Shown: in pieces, positions 1 through 7,306 of the stretch
How the letters are laid out: every line of letters starts with the position of its first letter
How positions within the stretch are numbered: position 1 is the first letter of the stretch
Origin: Paenibacillus sp. DCT19
GTDB taxonomy: Bacteria; Bacillota; Bacilli; Paenibacillales; Paenibacillaceae
Direction: 5' to 3'
NCBI RefSeq assembly: GCF_003268635.1
Contig: NZ_CP029639.1
Location: forward strand, 2,615,501 to 2,679,500
Length of the DNA stretch: 64,000 nt
Notes under the pieces: generated by a model
Databases searched by the model: none
The model's input: the letters and a program-made list of their open reading frames with translations, nothing else
Told to the model about the DNA's origin: nothing
Position numbers and translations under genes: made by a program

Positions 1-1
1 T

Positions 2-241
2 GCTTACCTTGACTTGGTTATCAAGGATTATGAGCGGTTTTATGCCAACATAGCGGATCTGATGGATAAATGGCAGGAGCAGCAGATTGTCATCCGGGAT
101 CTGAAGTCTACAGCCAAGCCCGTAGATGATCCTACCAAGATTGACCGTAAACAATTGGATGATATCGTGAAGCAACTTGAATATAGTGTTCGGCAACTCA
201 AAATCAGGGCACGTCCTGAACAGAACCTATTTCCCGAATAA
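2..241 (+). CDS. C-terminal end of an unknown protein (cut by window edge)
   Basis: The reading frame is open from the first bases of the window, so this is the tail of a gene that begins upstream. The visible 79 residues are charged and predicted helical, with heptad-like spacing (IADLMDKWQEQQIVIRDL), which suggests a coiled coil. I do not recognise the family. It ends in TAA at 239-241, and an interspersed repeat follows about 90 bases downstream. Confidence 0.5.
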   Translation, partial: AYLDLVIKDYERFYANIADLMDKWQEQQIVIRDLKSTAKPVDDPTKIDRKQLDDIVKQLEYSVRQLKIRARPEQNLFPE

Positions 242-327
242 CTAAACAGCAAGCTGAATTTATAAATTGTTGTGAATTGAATGAGCATCTGAAACTAAAT
301 GTGTGGAAATGTTAATAATAAAAGTGC

Positions 328-498
328 GTGTTCAAAAAGGACGGTTTTCAGTACCAAGAAGATGGGATGAAGCTAGAAATGGAGTAGCGGAGCGTAGGAT
401 AAACTACGTGAGCAACGGACATTTCGGCTGAGTTCCATATTTGACGCTGAGATGCCAACAGGCATCCTTCGTAATCAAAAGCGGTTTTTTTGAACAAC
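328..498. repeat. Interspersed repeat with imperfect terminal inverted repeats (MITE-like)
   Basis: The block starts GTTCAAAAAGGACGGTTTTC and ends in a near reverse complement (AAAAGCGGTTTTTTTGAAC), giving roughly 20 bp imperfect terminal inverted repeats around about 130 bp. It contains no ORF of note and sits directly upstream of the Rrf2 gene. I recall very similar blocks scattered in intergenic regions of Paenibacillus genomes, but cannot verify that here. It could be a MITE or a repeated structured RNA. The T-rich 3' end could also act as a terminator. Confidence 0.55.
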
Positions 499-517
499 CT
501 CTAAAAGGTGGTTAATC

Positions 518-952
518 ATGAGTACTCATTTTTCGGTCAGTGTGCATTGCTTGTTACTATTGTCCCTGGATGCCCCTGAACGAATCACTTCTGCAGAGAT
601 TGCAGGTAGTATTAATACGAACCCTGTCGTTGTTAGACGGATTCTAGGTGGGCTGAAAAAGGCAGGTCTTGTTGATTCTTCCCCAGGTACCAGAGGATTC
701 TATCTAGCGAAACCTTCCAGCGAAATTACTCTAGCCATGATCTACGACGCTGCGAAGGATGAAGGGCCTCTGTTTCCGATTCACGGCAATTGCAACCCAG
801 ATTGTAATGTAGGCGTACGGATCGACGGTTTGCTTAACAATCTATATAAGGTAGCAGAAGAGAAGGTGCATCAGTTTTTTGCATCGATTACTCTAGAAGA
901 TATGGAACGCTCTTGTTTAGACATGGACGAAGTGTCGACGCCCGTGCAGTAA
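518..952 (+). CDS. Rrf2 family transcriptional regulator (YwnA type)
   Basis: A 144-residue DNA-binding protein. Residues 1-80 form the Rrf2 winged helix: SAEIAGSINTNPVVVRR is the helix-turn-helix and GLVDSSPGTRGFYLAKP the wing. Two cysteines (Cys92, Cys96) lie in an HGNCNPDC segment. The three-cysteine cluster of Fe-S Rrf2 proteins such as IscR is absent, so it is more likely a thiol or small-molecule sensor of the YwnA group; that is inference. AAAGGTGG lies 6 nt before the ATG. The next gene follows after 46 nt and could be cotranscribed. Confidence 0.88.
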   Translation: MSTHFSVSVHCLLLLSLDAPERITSAEIAGSINTNPVVVRRILGGLKKAGLVDSSPGTRGFYLAKPSSEITLAMIYDAAKDEGPLFPIHGNCNPDCNVGVRIDGLLNNLYKVAEEKVHQFFASITLEDMERSCLDMDEVSTPVQ

Positions 953-998
953 TGGAAGAACCCATTCGAGGTACAGAGATAGGAAGGTGTGCTGTAAC

Positions 999-1496
999 AT
1001 GAAAATTATCGTGATCTCGGATACGCATTTACCCCGAAAAGCACGTGAATTGCCTGAGCCGCTTGTACAAGAGCTGTCCGATGCTGATCTTATTTTGCAT
1101 GCAGGTGATTGGTCTGACTGGAATGTGTACAAGCTGCTGAGCACCTATGCGCCAGTAGCTGGCGTGACAGGTAATACGGACCCGGTAGAAATTGCGGATA
1201 AGCTGGGGTTTTCTCGTATTGTCGAAGCAGATGGTCTTCGGATTGGGCTGGTGCATGGTCATCAGGGCTCGAAATCGACAGAACAAAATGCCATTCAGAC
1301 CTTTGCGGGACAGCAAGTAGACGCCATTGTATATGGACACTCACATATTCCGGTTATGCATACGGTTGATGACGTGTTAGTATTCAATCCCGGCTCTCCG
1401 ACGGATCGACGTTTTCAGAAACAGTATTCGTTTGGCATCATGAAAACACATCTTGGCAAGCTACAGGCAGAGCATGTGTTTTTTGATCGGAAGTAA
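999..1496 (+). CDS. YfcE-type metallophosphoesterase
   Basis: A 165-residue calcineurin-like phosphodiesterase of the short YfcE/MJ0936 class, expected to hydrolyse phosphodiesters with a dinuclear metal centre. Visible metal ligands are D8 and H10 (SDTH), D37 (AGDWSD), N59 (TGNTD), H86 (HGHQ) and H114/H116 (GHSH), so the active site is complete. The ATG at 999 is preferred over GTG at 987 because the family starts MKIIVISDTH and AGGAAGG precedes it. The physiological substrate cannot be read from the sequence. Confidence 0.9.
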   Translation: MKIIVISDTHLPRKARELPEPLVQELSDADLILHAGDWSDWNVYKLLSTYAPVAGVTGNTDPVEIADKLGFSRIVEADGLRIGLVHGHQGSKSTEQNAIQTFAGQQVDAIVYGHSHIPVMHTVDDVLVFNPGSPTDRRFQKQYSFGIMKTHLGKLQAEHVFFDRK

Positions 1497-1553
1497 GAGG
1501 GCTGTGAGATTAGCTAGTTTATATTCTAATGCTATTCATTTTGTGATTAGACC

Positions 1554-1597
1554 AAGTGCCGATATTCTCTTGAGCAGAGAGTATTGGCACTTTTTTT
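1554..1597 (+). terminator. Rho-independent terminator
   Basis: AAGTGCCGATATTCTCT pairs with AGAGAGTATTGGCACT across a TGAGC loop and is followed by a run of seven T. It ends the Rrf2-phosphodiesterase transcript. Confidence 0.9.
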
Positions 1598-1724
1598 GTT
1601 TTTTATAATGTGACCTTACATGAGAAACCCACGCTTACTTCTTTCTTGATGACAAAATGTTATCTCTGAATGGGGAAAATGGTCTAACTGTTATCTCTCA
1701 TTCATCTGTTAACGAAAAGCCCTG

Positions 1725-1751
1725 TTGACTCAGTTCCGGGAGTGATACAAT
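1725..1751 (+). promoter_or_regulatory. Candidate sigma-A promoter of the sugar operon
   Basis: TTGACT (1725-1730) and TACAAT (1746-1751) are good -35 and -10 matches, but the spacer is only 15 nt, so strength is uncertain. It lies about 50 bases before the isomerase start. Confidence 0.5.
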
Positions 1752-1769
1752 GCGCTTACAACCATAAAA

Positions 1770-1783
1770 TGAATACGTTTACA
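1770..1783 (+). promoter_or_regulatory. Possible cre site (CcpA operator)
   Basis: TGAATACGTTTACA matches the catabolite-responsive element TGWAANCGNTNWCA at all but one fixed position. It lies between the candidate promoter and the ribosome binding site of the isomerase, where CcpA would block transcription. This fits an operon for a secondary carbon source. Confidence 0.45.
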
Positions 1784-1799
1784 TAAGGAGCTGATGGTT

Positions 1800-2714
1800 T
1801 TGAAATGGTCAGTATTTACGGTGGCAACTCCTGATCTCAATGCGGAAGAGTTAGCAGCAGCGGCAGCTTCAGCCGGAATAGATGGGATTGAATGGAGATT
1901 TCGCGGAATACCGGAAGATGCTATGCAGGAAGAGCCGTCCTATTGGCGGAACAATCGGTGCTCCATAGATCCCGCCTCATGGGAGAAACAAACTCCGATA
2001 TTCCGTGAAGCAGCACACAAGCATGGAAGAAAATCCATTGCGCTTGTACCTTATCTGAGCTGTGGTGACTTGCCAGCAACCGAACAGGCATTTCAGGCTG
2101 CTCATTCGCTCGGTGCATCCATGATGCGTGTCGGTGTGCCGGGATATAATCGCACCACAAGTTATCCTGAGTTATATCGGGAGGCCGTGCGTTATCTGAG
2201 TGAAGTTCAGGAGATGGCTAAGCAATACAAGGTGAAGGCCTTAGTAGAGACACACCATCAGACGATTGCACCAAGTGCTTCTTTGGCCTATCGACTGGTT
2301 CAATCATTGGATGCAGAGCATGTGGGTGTGTTATATGATCCGGGCAACCTGGTGCATGAAGGGTACGAAAATCATCGGATGGGTCTAGAGTTACTAGGTC
2401 CTTATCTCGCACATGTGCATGTTAAAAATGCAGGATGGTTTCAGGAGGAGGCTGTTGCGACATTTTCGTCTGAACGACGGGGTGAAGATCAGAGATCCTC
2501 ATTAACAACGAAATGGAATTGTCCATGGCTTTCTTTGACAGAAGGTGTGGTGGATTGGGTACAGGTTGTAAGGGATTTACGAGCGGTTGGATACGATGGT
2601 TATTACGGTATTGAGGATTTCAGTGGTGCTTTTAGCTCCGCTAAGATGTTACAGCATTTTACAGATGTTTTTCAGGCTATTAAGGAACAACTTGAGGAGG
2701 AGGTCAGCGTATGA
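1800..2714 (+). CDS. Sugar phosphate isomerase/epimerase, TIM barrel
   Basis: A 304-residue xylose-isomerase-like/AP-endonuclease-2 fold protein. Metal and acid residues expected of the family are seen: E150 (VETHHQT), D180 (YDPGN), H206/H208 (AHVHVKN) and a late GIEDF. It probably isomerises or epimerises a sugar, inositol or sugar acid. TTG at 1800 is chosen because AAGGAG at 1785-1790 sits 9 nt away, while the ATG at 1794 is only 3 nt from it; relatives begin MKWSVFTV. The stop overlaps the next start (ATGA), indicating translational coupling with the oxidoreductase. Confidence 0.85.
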   Translation: MKWSVFTVATPDLNAEELAAAAASAGIDGIEWRFRGIPEDAMQEEPSYWRNNRCSIDPASWEKQTPIFREAAHKHGRKSIALVPYLSCGDLPATEQAFQAAHSLGASMMRVGVPGYNRTTSYPELYREAVRYLSEVQEMAKQYKVKALVETHHQTIAPSASLAYRLVQSLDAEHVGVLYDPGNLVHEGYENHRMGLELLGPYLAHVHVKNAGWFQEEAVATFSSERRGEDQRSSLTTKWNCPWLSLTEGVVDWVQVVRDLRAVGYDGYYGIEDFSGAFSSAKMLQHFTDVFQAIKEQLEEEVSV

Positions 2715-3883
2715 GTGTAGTTCGGGTAGCAGTCATTGGAATCGGAAACATGGGAGCAGCACATGCCAGAACGTTAATCGCTGGAGAGGTGCCCGGTGCA
2801 GAACTTGTAGCGGTGTGTGATGTGAGACAGGAGATGGCCAAGTGGGTATCGGATAACTTTCCTGCATCCGTTGTGTATTGGCAGGATGCAGAGCAGATGA
2901 TGGGTTCAGGCACCATTGATGCAGTAATTATCGCAACACCTCACTACGACCATCCGGAGCAGGCCATCCAGGCATTTCGTCATGGCTTACATGTCATGAT
3001 TGAGAAGCCAGCAGGTGTGTACACGAAACAGGTACGGGAGATGAATGAGGCAGCCAGTGCCAGCGGAAAATGCTTCTCCATTATGTACAACCAACGGACC
3101 AATCCGTTATATATCAAGCTTAGAGATCTCATCGCTTCAGGCGAACTGGGCGAGATCAGACGGACGAACTGGATCATTACGAATTGGTATCGATCTCAGA
3201 GCTACTACGACTCTAGTGGCTGGCGTGCGACTTGGGCGGGCGAAGGTGGGGGGGTTCTGATTAATCAAGACCCTCACCAATTGGATCTGTGGCAATGGAC
3301 GATCGGGATGATGCCTGTTCGTATGCGGGCGTTCTGTTCTTTTGGGAAATACCGGAATATTGAAGTCGAAGATGATGTGACCGCATATGTGGAATATGCT
3401 AACGGCGCAACTGGGGTTTTTGTAACTACAACAGGCGAAGCACCGGGTACGAATCGATTCGAAGTGAATGGTGATCGTGGGAAAATCGTAATTGAGGATG
3501 GAAAATTAACGTTCTGGCGTCTGCGTGAATCCGAGCCTGAGTTTAATCAACGTTTCACCGGTGGTTTTGGACAGCCGGAATGTTGGAAATGTGATGTTCC
3601 GATTACCGGGGTCGAATCAGGTCACCCAGGATTAATTCGGAACTGGGTCGATGCAATCCGGACAGGTGTACCTCTCATCGCTCCAGGTGAAGAGGGCATT
3701 CACGGACTTACACTGTCTAATGCGATGCTACTCTCGACATGGACGGATCACTGGGTTGATTTGCCGATGGATGAAGAGCTGTTCTACGAACATTTACAAG
3801 AGCGGATCTCACAATCCGTCATGAAGAAGGATCCGGGTTATAGCAAGAATCAACCAGCAGACCTGACACAAACGTTTAAGTGA
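2711..3883 (+). CDS. Gfo/Idh/MocA family oxidoreductase
   Basis: A 390-residue NAD(P)-dependent dehydrogenase. The Rossmann glycine motif GIGNMG lies at residues 10-15 and the family EKP motif (MIEKPAG) near residue 97; the C-terminal half is the alpha/beta substrate domain. Members oxidise or reduce sugars, inositols or sugar acids. Its ATG overlaps the isomerase stop and GGAGGAGG lies upstream. A second family member follows, so the operon probably handles one unusual sugar by redox and epimerisation. The substrate cannot be assigned. Confidence 0.9.
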   Translation: MSVVRVAVIGIGNMGAAHARTLIAGEVPGAELVAVCDVRQEMAKWVSDNFPASVVYWQDAEQMMGSGTIDAVIIATPHYDHPEQAIQAFRHGLHVMIEKPAGVYTKQVREMNEAASASGKCFSIMYNQRTNPLYIKLRDLIASGELGEIRRTNWIITNWYRSQSYYDSSGWRATWAGEGGGVLINQDPHQLDLWQWTIGMMPVRMRAFCSFGKYRNIEVEDDVTAYVEYANGATGVFVTTTGEAPGTNRFEVNGDRGKIVIEDGKLTFWRLRESEPEFNQRFTGGFGQPECWKCDVPITGVESGHPGLIRNWVDAIRTGVPLIAPGEEGIHGLTLSNAMLLSTWTDHWVDLPMDEELFYEHLQERISQSVMKKDPGYSKNQPADLTQTFK

Positions 3884-3940
3884 AATGGGATAGAAGCTAA
3901 TTAACTATATTCAAAATAAAAGCGGAAAGAAGGGAATCAC

Positions 3941-5037
3941 GTGGCAAAAGACGGAATGTTCTATGCACCCAAAAGTGTAAAAAAAGAGGTCGTATGTGGC
4001 GAAGGCGAGTTCACCATTGCTGCTGTAGCGTTGGATCATGGACATATCTACGGTATGGTTGGGGATTAGTTGAGGCGGGAGCGACTCTTAAATGGGTATA
4101 TGACCCGGATCCGCTCAAGGTTGAGGCATTTCGTAAACAGTTTCCCCAGGCTCAGATAGCGCAATCTGAAGAGCAGGTGTTCGCTGATGATGAAGTCAAG
4201 CTGGTAGCTAGTGCGGCAATTACTTCCGAACGTGCACCACTCGGTATGAGAGTTTTGGCGTCAGGCAAAGATTATTTTACGGATAAGGCACCATTTACAA
4301 CATTGGATCAACTGGCTCGTGCGCGTGAAGAGGTCAAGCGTACCGGGAAGAAATACATGGTCTATTATAGTGAGCGTCTGCATGTGGAGAGTGCGATCTA
4401 TGCTGGGCAATTAATTGAAGAAGGTGCGATTGGAAAAGTGGTGCAAGTGATGGGCACCGGGCCACATCGATTAAATGCGCCAGCTCGTCCTGACTGGTTC
4501 TTCCGTCATGAACAGTATGGTGGTATCCTCTGCGACATCGGTAGCCATCAGATCGAACAATTCCTGACGTTTGCCTCCTGTACGGATGCAGAAGTGGCAT
4601 TCAGCCGGGTGCATAATTTCAACCATCCGCAATACCCTGAGTTGGAGGATTTCGGAGAAGCGTCTCTGATTGGTAACAATGGAGCGTCAGGCTATTTCCG
4701 CGTAGACTGGTTTACACCAGATGGGCTCAGCACTTGGGGCGATGGTCGTACCGTAATCCTCGGGACAGACGGTTACATTGAGTTGCGGAAATATATTGAT
4801 GTGGGTCGTGAGTCTCAAGGAGATCAAGTTTATCTAGTCAATCACGAAGGTGAGTACCATTATGGTGTGAAAGGGCAGGTGGGGTATCCCTTCTTCGGCG
4901 ATCTGATCCGTGATTGTCTGGCTCGGACAGAGAATGCGATGACCCAAGAGCATGCCTTTAAGGCAGCTGAGATCTGTCTGATTGCCCAGCACAAAGCGAT
5001 GAGTGAACGAGTCATCTGGAGCGGTGGAGCGAAGTAG
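3941..5037 (+). pseudogene. Gfo/Idh/MocA family oxidoreductase, frameshifted near 4057
   Basis: Translation from GTG 3941 (AGAAGGGA 6 nt upstream) gives a normal family start, including TIAAVALDHGHIYGM, then hits TAG at about 4067. The rest continues in another frame from about 4058 (GLVEAGATLKWVYDPDPLK) to 5037. Restoring one base after GGTATG joins the two parts. The remainder looks intact: the position of the EKP motif carries DKAPF, followed by a full C-terminal domain. The change is either a real one-base deletion that inactivates the gene or a sequencing error. A start at 3994 would give a nonsense Cys/Arg-rich N-terminus and is rejected. Confidence 0.8.
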
Positions 5038-5086
5038 AAGCTATTGTTCGTTTGAATAAGATAGTTAGATTAATATATTGGCAAAA

Positions 5087-5121
5087 TCAAAGAGCAGCCG
5101 GATGTAAAGGCTGCTCTTTGA
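5087..5121 (+). terminator. Strong hairpin at end of the sugar operon
   Basis: TCAAAGAGCAGCC and GGCTGCTCTTTGA form a perfect 13-bp stem with a 9-nt loop, 50 bases after the oxidoreductase stop. There is no clean T tract on the plus strand, so it is a terminator or an RNA-stabilising hairpin. It marks the left edge of the core genes before the cassette array. Confidence 0.65.
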
Positions 5122-5198
5122 GATGTAATTGTTACTTGAAAATGGAACAATATGGTTTAAACTAGATTTAGTCGGAAATAGTTCAGAAATTTGTAGTA

Positions 5199-5228
5199 TT
5201 TACGAAGTTCGTAAATTTGAAGTTAGCC
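5199..5228 (+). other. Possible attI-like entry site of the cassette array
   Basis: A perfect inverted repeat TTTACGAA-G-TTCGTAAA (5199-5215) is followed 6 nt later by GTTAGCC (5222-5228), which fits the integron core GTTRRRY. GTTAGCC is the exact complement of GGCTAAC, the 5' outer box of the first attC-like site at 5691, so it marks the left boundary of cassette 1. The structure differs from the long hairpin repeats, as an attI differs from attC. No integrase gene lies next to it. Calling it attI is inference. Confidence 0.5.
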
Positions 5229-5265
5229 GAAATTATTGCGATAGTAAAAAGAAAGAAGGATTATT

Positions 5266-5661
5266 ATGGGGAAATATGGTGAAGCAGCAGTGAAAGCTGT
5301 CAATTATCTTAAAGAACATAAACATGGTGATCCAATTAAAGCATGGAATGAAGTGACAATGGAAATATTTGGTGAAGGTAGCTCTTCACAGAAAAAGGGA
5401 TGCGCGAAAAACACTTTTTTAGGTCTATGCGAAGCAGGTCTACTTGAAAGCATTCCAAGAGGAGTTTACACAAATTCAAAAAAGAATAAAGCATACGGGC
5501 TAAAGGCAGTAAAAATATTAGGTGAGATTGATAAGGATAAGGATAAGGATATACATCAAAGAGTATTATGGAAAGAAGTAATTGGAGATCAAGACGTTAA
5601 GTACAATTCACAAATGGATGTCGTTCTAGGACTATGGAAAGAAGGGATGATCAGGCTTTGA
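5266..5661 (+). CDS. Cassette 1 protein, resembles DUF6979
   Basis: A 131-residue soluble protein beginning MGKYGEAAVKAV, with an N-terminal helical segment, a conserved-looking AWN...IFGEGSSSQKKGCAKNTFLGLCEAGLL block (residues 27-65) and a C-terminal VLGLWKEGMI. From memory this matches the DUF6979 family, whose function is unknown. GAAGGA lies 7 nt before the ATG. It is the only gene between the attI-like boundary and the first attC-like site. A KDKDKDKD stretch suggests a flexible linker. Confidence 0.7.
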   Translation: MGKYGEAAVKAVNYLKEHKHGDPIKAWNEVTMEIFGEGSSSQKKGCAKNTFLGLCEAGLLESIPRGVYTNSKKNKAYGLKAVKILGEIDKDKDKDIHQRVLWKEVIGDQDVKYNSQMDVVLGLWKEGMIRL

Positions 5662-5690
5662 GTGGCTAACTCGAAGAAGACAATAACTCC

Positions 5691-5786
5691 GGCTAACATA
5701 ATATTCACGCTGCGGACATTCGTCCTTGGTCTGGCATTCGCCAGACACCCGACATGCGTCGAGTCGTGAATACAGGAACGTTAGGT
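5691..5786 (+). repeat. attC-like site 1 (type A)
   Basis: Outer boxes GGCTAAC (5691-5697) and GTTAGGT (5780-5786); inner arms TATTCACG (5702-5709) and CGTGAATA (5765-5772). Between them are nested hairpins GGAC-ATTC-GTCC, GTCTGGC-ATTC-GCCAGAC and CGAC-ATGC-GTCG. Box spacing is asymmetric (4 versus 7 nt). The 5' box complements GTTAGCC at 5222 exactly but its own 3' box poorly. Confidence 0.85.
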
Positions 5787-5821
5787 GAAATTCCGAGGCG
5801 AAATTGAAAGGAAGGTAAGTG

Positions 5822-6351
5822 ATGTTTGATGGAGATCAGTTCAATGAATTTGAGACTGCAAAAAATTATCAAGAAGCCTTTCTGTCGATGAAAAGAGAGT
5901 GGGACAAAGGGAAGCGTGATTTGAGTATATGCTTGAATTTAGGTTTTTTATCCTGGTATTTGAGTGTCGAATCTGGAAATACGTTTGTTACTGAGGGCTT
6001 AATGAAAACGATTATGAGATGATTGAATTGACATTAAACGAAGTTACAGAGAAAGGGATACATAATTTCTCTACAGAAACGCAGTTTTTATTGATTTTCG
6101 GTTATATGATTACGTTGTTTCCTCAACATTTTGGAGACTATGAGCATTGGGAAAGCATAGGGAAAAACATGCTGTCAAAAGCATACGAGTTGGAACCAAG
6201 TGATCCAATAATTGAAATGGTTTTTCTTGCGGATAGTATGAAAAGTGAAGGTTATAAAAATGCTTGTTTAAGAGCAAAAGAACATATTAAAGACAGATTT
6301 AAGAATAAAGGATTAATGGATAAATATTTTCAAGACGTATTTGATAGGTAA
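5822..6351 (+). pseudogene. Cassette 2 protein, frameshifted
   Basis: Two overlapping frames read as one protein. The first (5822-6022, AAAGGAAGG 6 nt before the ATG) covers LGFLSWYLSVESGNTFVTEGL; the second (6019-6351) continues EMIELTLNEVTEKGIHNF. Adding one base after GGGCTTA gives a smooth join (EGLNENDYEMIELTL). The helical, Leu/Trp-rich character suggests an alpha-helical repeat-like soluble protein; no family is recognised. The overlap is ATGA-like, so coupled translation of two polypeptides is possible, but a one-base deletion is simpler. Confidence 0.6.
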
Positions 6352-6365
6352 TTCAGAGGAACATC

Positions 6366-6461
6366 ACTTAACAATATATTCACGCTGCAGACATCCGTCC
6401 TTGGTTCGGCATTCGCCGGACACCCAGCATGAGCTGGGTCGTGAATACAGGAACGTTAGAT
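6366..6461 (+). repeat. attC-like site 2 (type A)
   Basis: Outer boxes ACTTAAC (6366-6372) and GTTAGAT (6455-6461), inner TATTCACG...CGTGAATA, with hairpins GTTCGGC-ATTC-GCCGGAC and CCCAGC-ATGA-GCTGGG. The 5' box differs by one base from the complement of the previous 3' box GTTAGGT and by two from its own. Confidence 0.85.
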
Positions 6462-6500
6462 GAAATAGCCGCAGAACCAAACAAACATTGGAAATGGATG

Positions 6501-6529
6501 TTAAGTCCACTCAAACTTTAGTGTATAAT
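6501..6529 (+). promoter_or_regulatory. Candidate promoter inside cassette 3
   Basis: TATAAT (6524-6529) with TTAAGT 17 nt upstream, 30 bases before the antitoxin start. A degenerate copy of this segment recurs at 12821-12870 in the array. An internal promoter would let the toxin-antitoxin cassette be expressed wherever it is inserted. Confidence 0.55.
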
Positions 6530-6559
6530 AAAAACAAAGAAGTGTAGGAGGTATGCAGA

Positions 6560-6733
6560 GTGAGTATTGAAGAGAAACTTATTCAAGACTTTTTGACATT
6601 GCCTGATGACAAGAAAATTGAAGTGATTGATTTTGTTGAATTTCTAAAGAATCGTAATAATAAGCAAATGGATTCGCTCATGGACGATATTATAAACGAG
6701 AATATTGAGGCACTTAGGGAATTATCGAAATGA
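6560..6733 (+). CDS. Antitoxin, DUF2281-like, partner of Doc
   Basis: A 57-residue acidic helical protein starting at GTG 6560 with AGGAGG at 6546-6551. The segment EEKLIQDFLTLPDDKKIEVI followed by DFVEFLKN fits the DUF2281/antitoxin pattern (helix, LP turn, helix ending in DFxxFL). Its TGA overlaps the ATG of the Doc-like toxin, the usual antitoxin-first arrangement. The ATG at 6554 is not usable because it runs into a stop after five codons. Family naming is from memory; the pairing is clear from position. Confidence 0.75.
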   Translation: MSIEEKLIQDFLTLPDDKKIEVIDFVEFLKNRNNKQMDSLMDDIINENIEALRELSK

Positions 6734-7107
6734 AGTATCTTAGTCTGGAACAGATTCTTCAATTCCATACTAAGATTATTAAGTCAACAGGCGGCTCCGA
6801 TGGAGTTAGAGATCTTGGGCTAGTTGAAAGTGCTCTTAAGAAAGCGGAAGCAACTTTTGATGGACAGGAACTTTACGAAGGAAATATAAAGAAAATATCT
6901 GTTACTACATTTGCTCTAATAAAGAATCATGGATTTATTGACGGGAATAAACGTATAGGGGTAGCAACTATGCTGCTTTTATTACGTTTAAATGAGATTT
7001 CTGTAAAGTACGAGCAAGAAGAATTAGTTGAATTGGGATTGAAGACCGCAGAAGGTGAATTCATAGAAGAGAACATACAAAAGTGGATAGAAGTGCATCA
7101 AGTGTAA
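6730..7107 (+). CDS. doc: Doc-type Fic-fold toxin
   Basis: A 125-residue Fic/Doc protein. The core motif HGFIDGNKRIG lies at residues 67-77, matching HxFx[DN]GNKR; H67 and K74 are the catalytic and phosphate-positioning positions. Characterised Doc toxins phosphorylate EF-Tu and stop translation, held in check by the upstream partner. Length is typical of Doc (about 125). The ATG overlaps the antitoxin stop. Toxin-antitoxin cassettes are common in sedentary chromosomal integrons, where they are thought to stabilise the array, which fits this location. Confidence 0.88.
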   Translation: MKYLSLEQILQFHTKIIKSTGGSDGVRDLGLVESALKKAEATFDGQELYEGNIKKISVTTFALIKNHGFIDGNKRIGVATMLLLLRLNEISVKYEQEELVELGLKTAEGEFIEENIQKWIEVHQV

Positions 7108-7129
7108 ATTGGCTTGATGTTCTTTTTTT
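7096..7129 (+). terminator. Terminator of the toxin-antitoxin cassette
   Basis: CATCAAG pairs with CTTGATG across TGTAAATTGG and is followed by TTC and a run of seven T. The left arm overlaps the last Doc codons. Confidence 0.7.
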
Positions 7130-7170
7130 GTAAGAACAACTGAAGGTATTTCAAAGTAGACGTCTACACC

Positions 7171-7287
7171 ATCTAACATTATATTCAAGCAACGGTTCCT
7201 TCCGGAGCCCTGGTCTGCGGGAAGGATTTCGAAGAGGCACTTCAGCAGACAACCCCTTCGGGGTTCATGAATACAGGAACGTTAGGT
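7171..7287 (+). repeat. attC-like site 3 (type B)
   Basis: Outer boxes ATCTAAC (7171-7177) and GTTAGGT (7281-7287); inner TATTCA...TGAATA. The body differs from type A: GGTTCC-TTCC-GGAGCC, a GTCTGC...GCAGAC stem, and AACCCC-TTCG-GGGTT. The 5' box is the exact complement of GTTAGAT opening this cassette at 6455, not of its own 3' box. Confidence 0.85.
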
Positions 7288-7306
7288 GAAATATGACTAG
7301 AACGAG

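Noticed and set aside
3994..4057. Start of the second oxidoreductase at 3994
   Set aside because: It produces a Cys/Arg-rich leader unlike the family, while the other frame carries the conserved N-terminus from GTG 3941.
5136..5161. A common cassette promoter (TTGAAA ... TTTAAA) upstream of cassette 1
   Set aside because: The spacer is about 14 nt and the -10 is poor; not supported well enough to annotate.
5900..6020. Programmed frameshift in cassette 2
   Set aside because: No slippery heptamer or downstream structure is evident at the junction; a one-base deletion is simpler.
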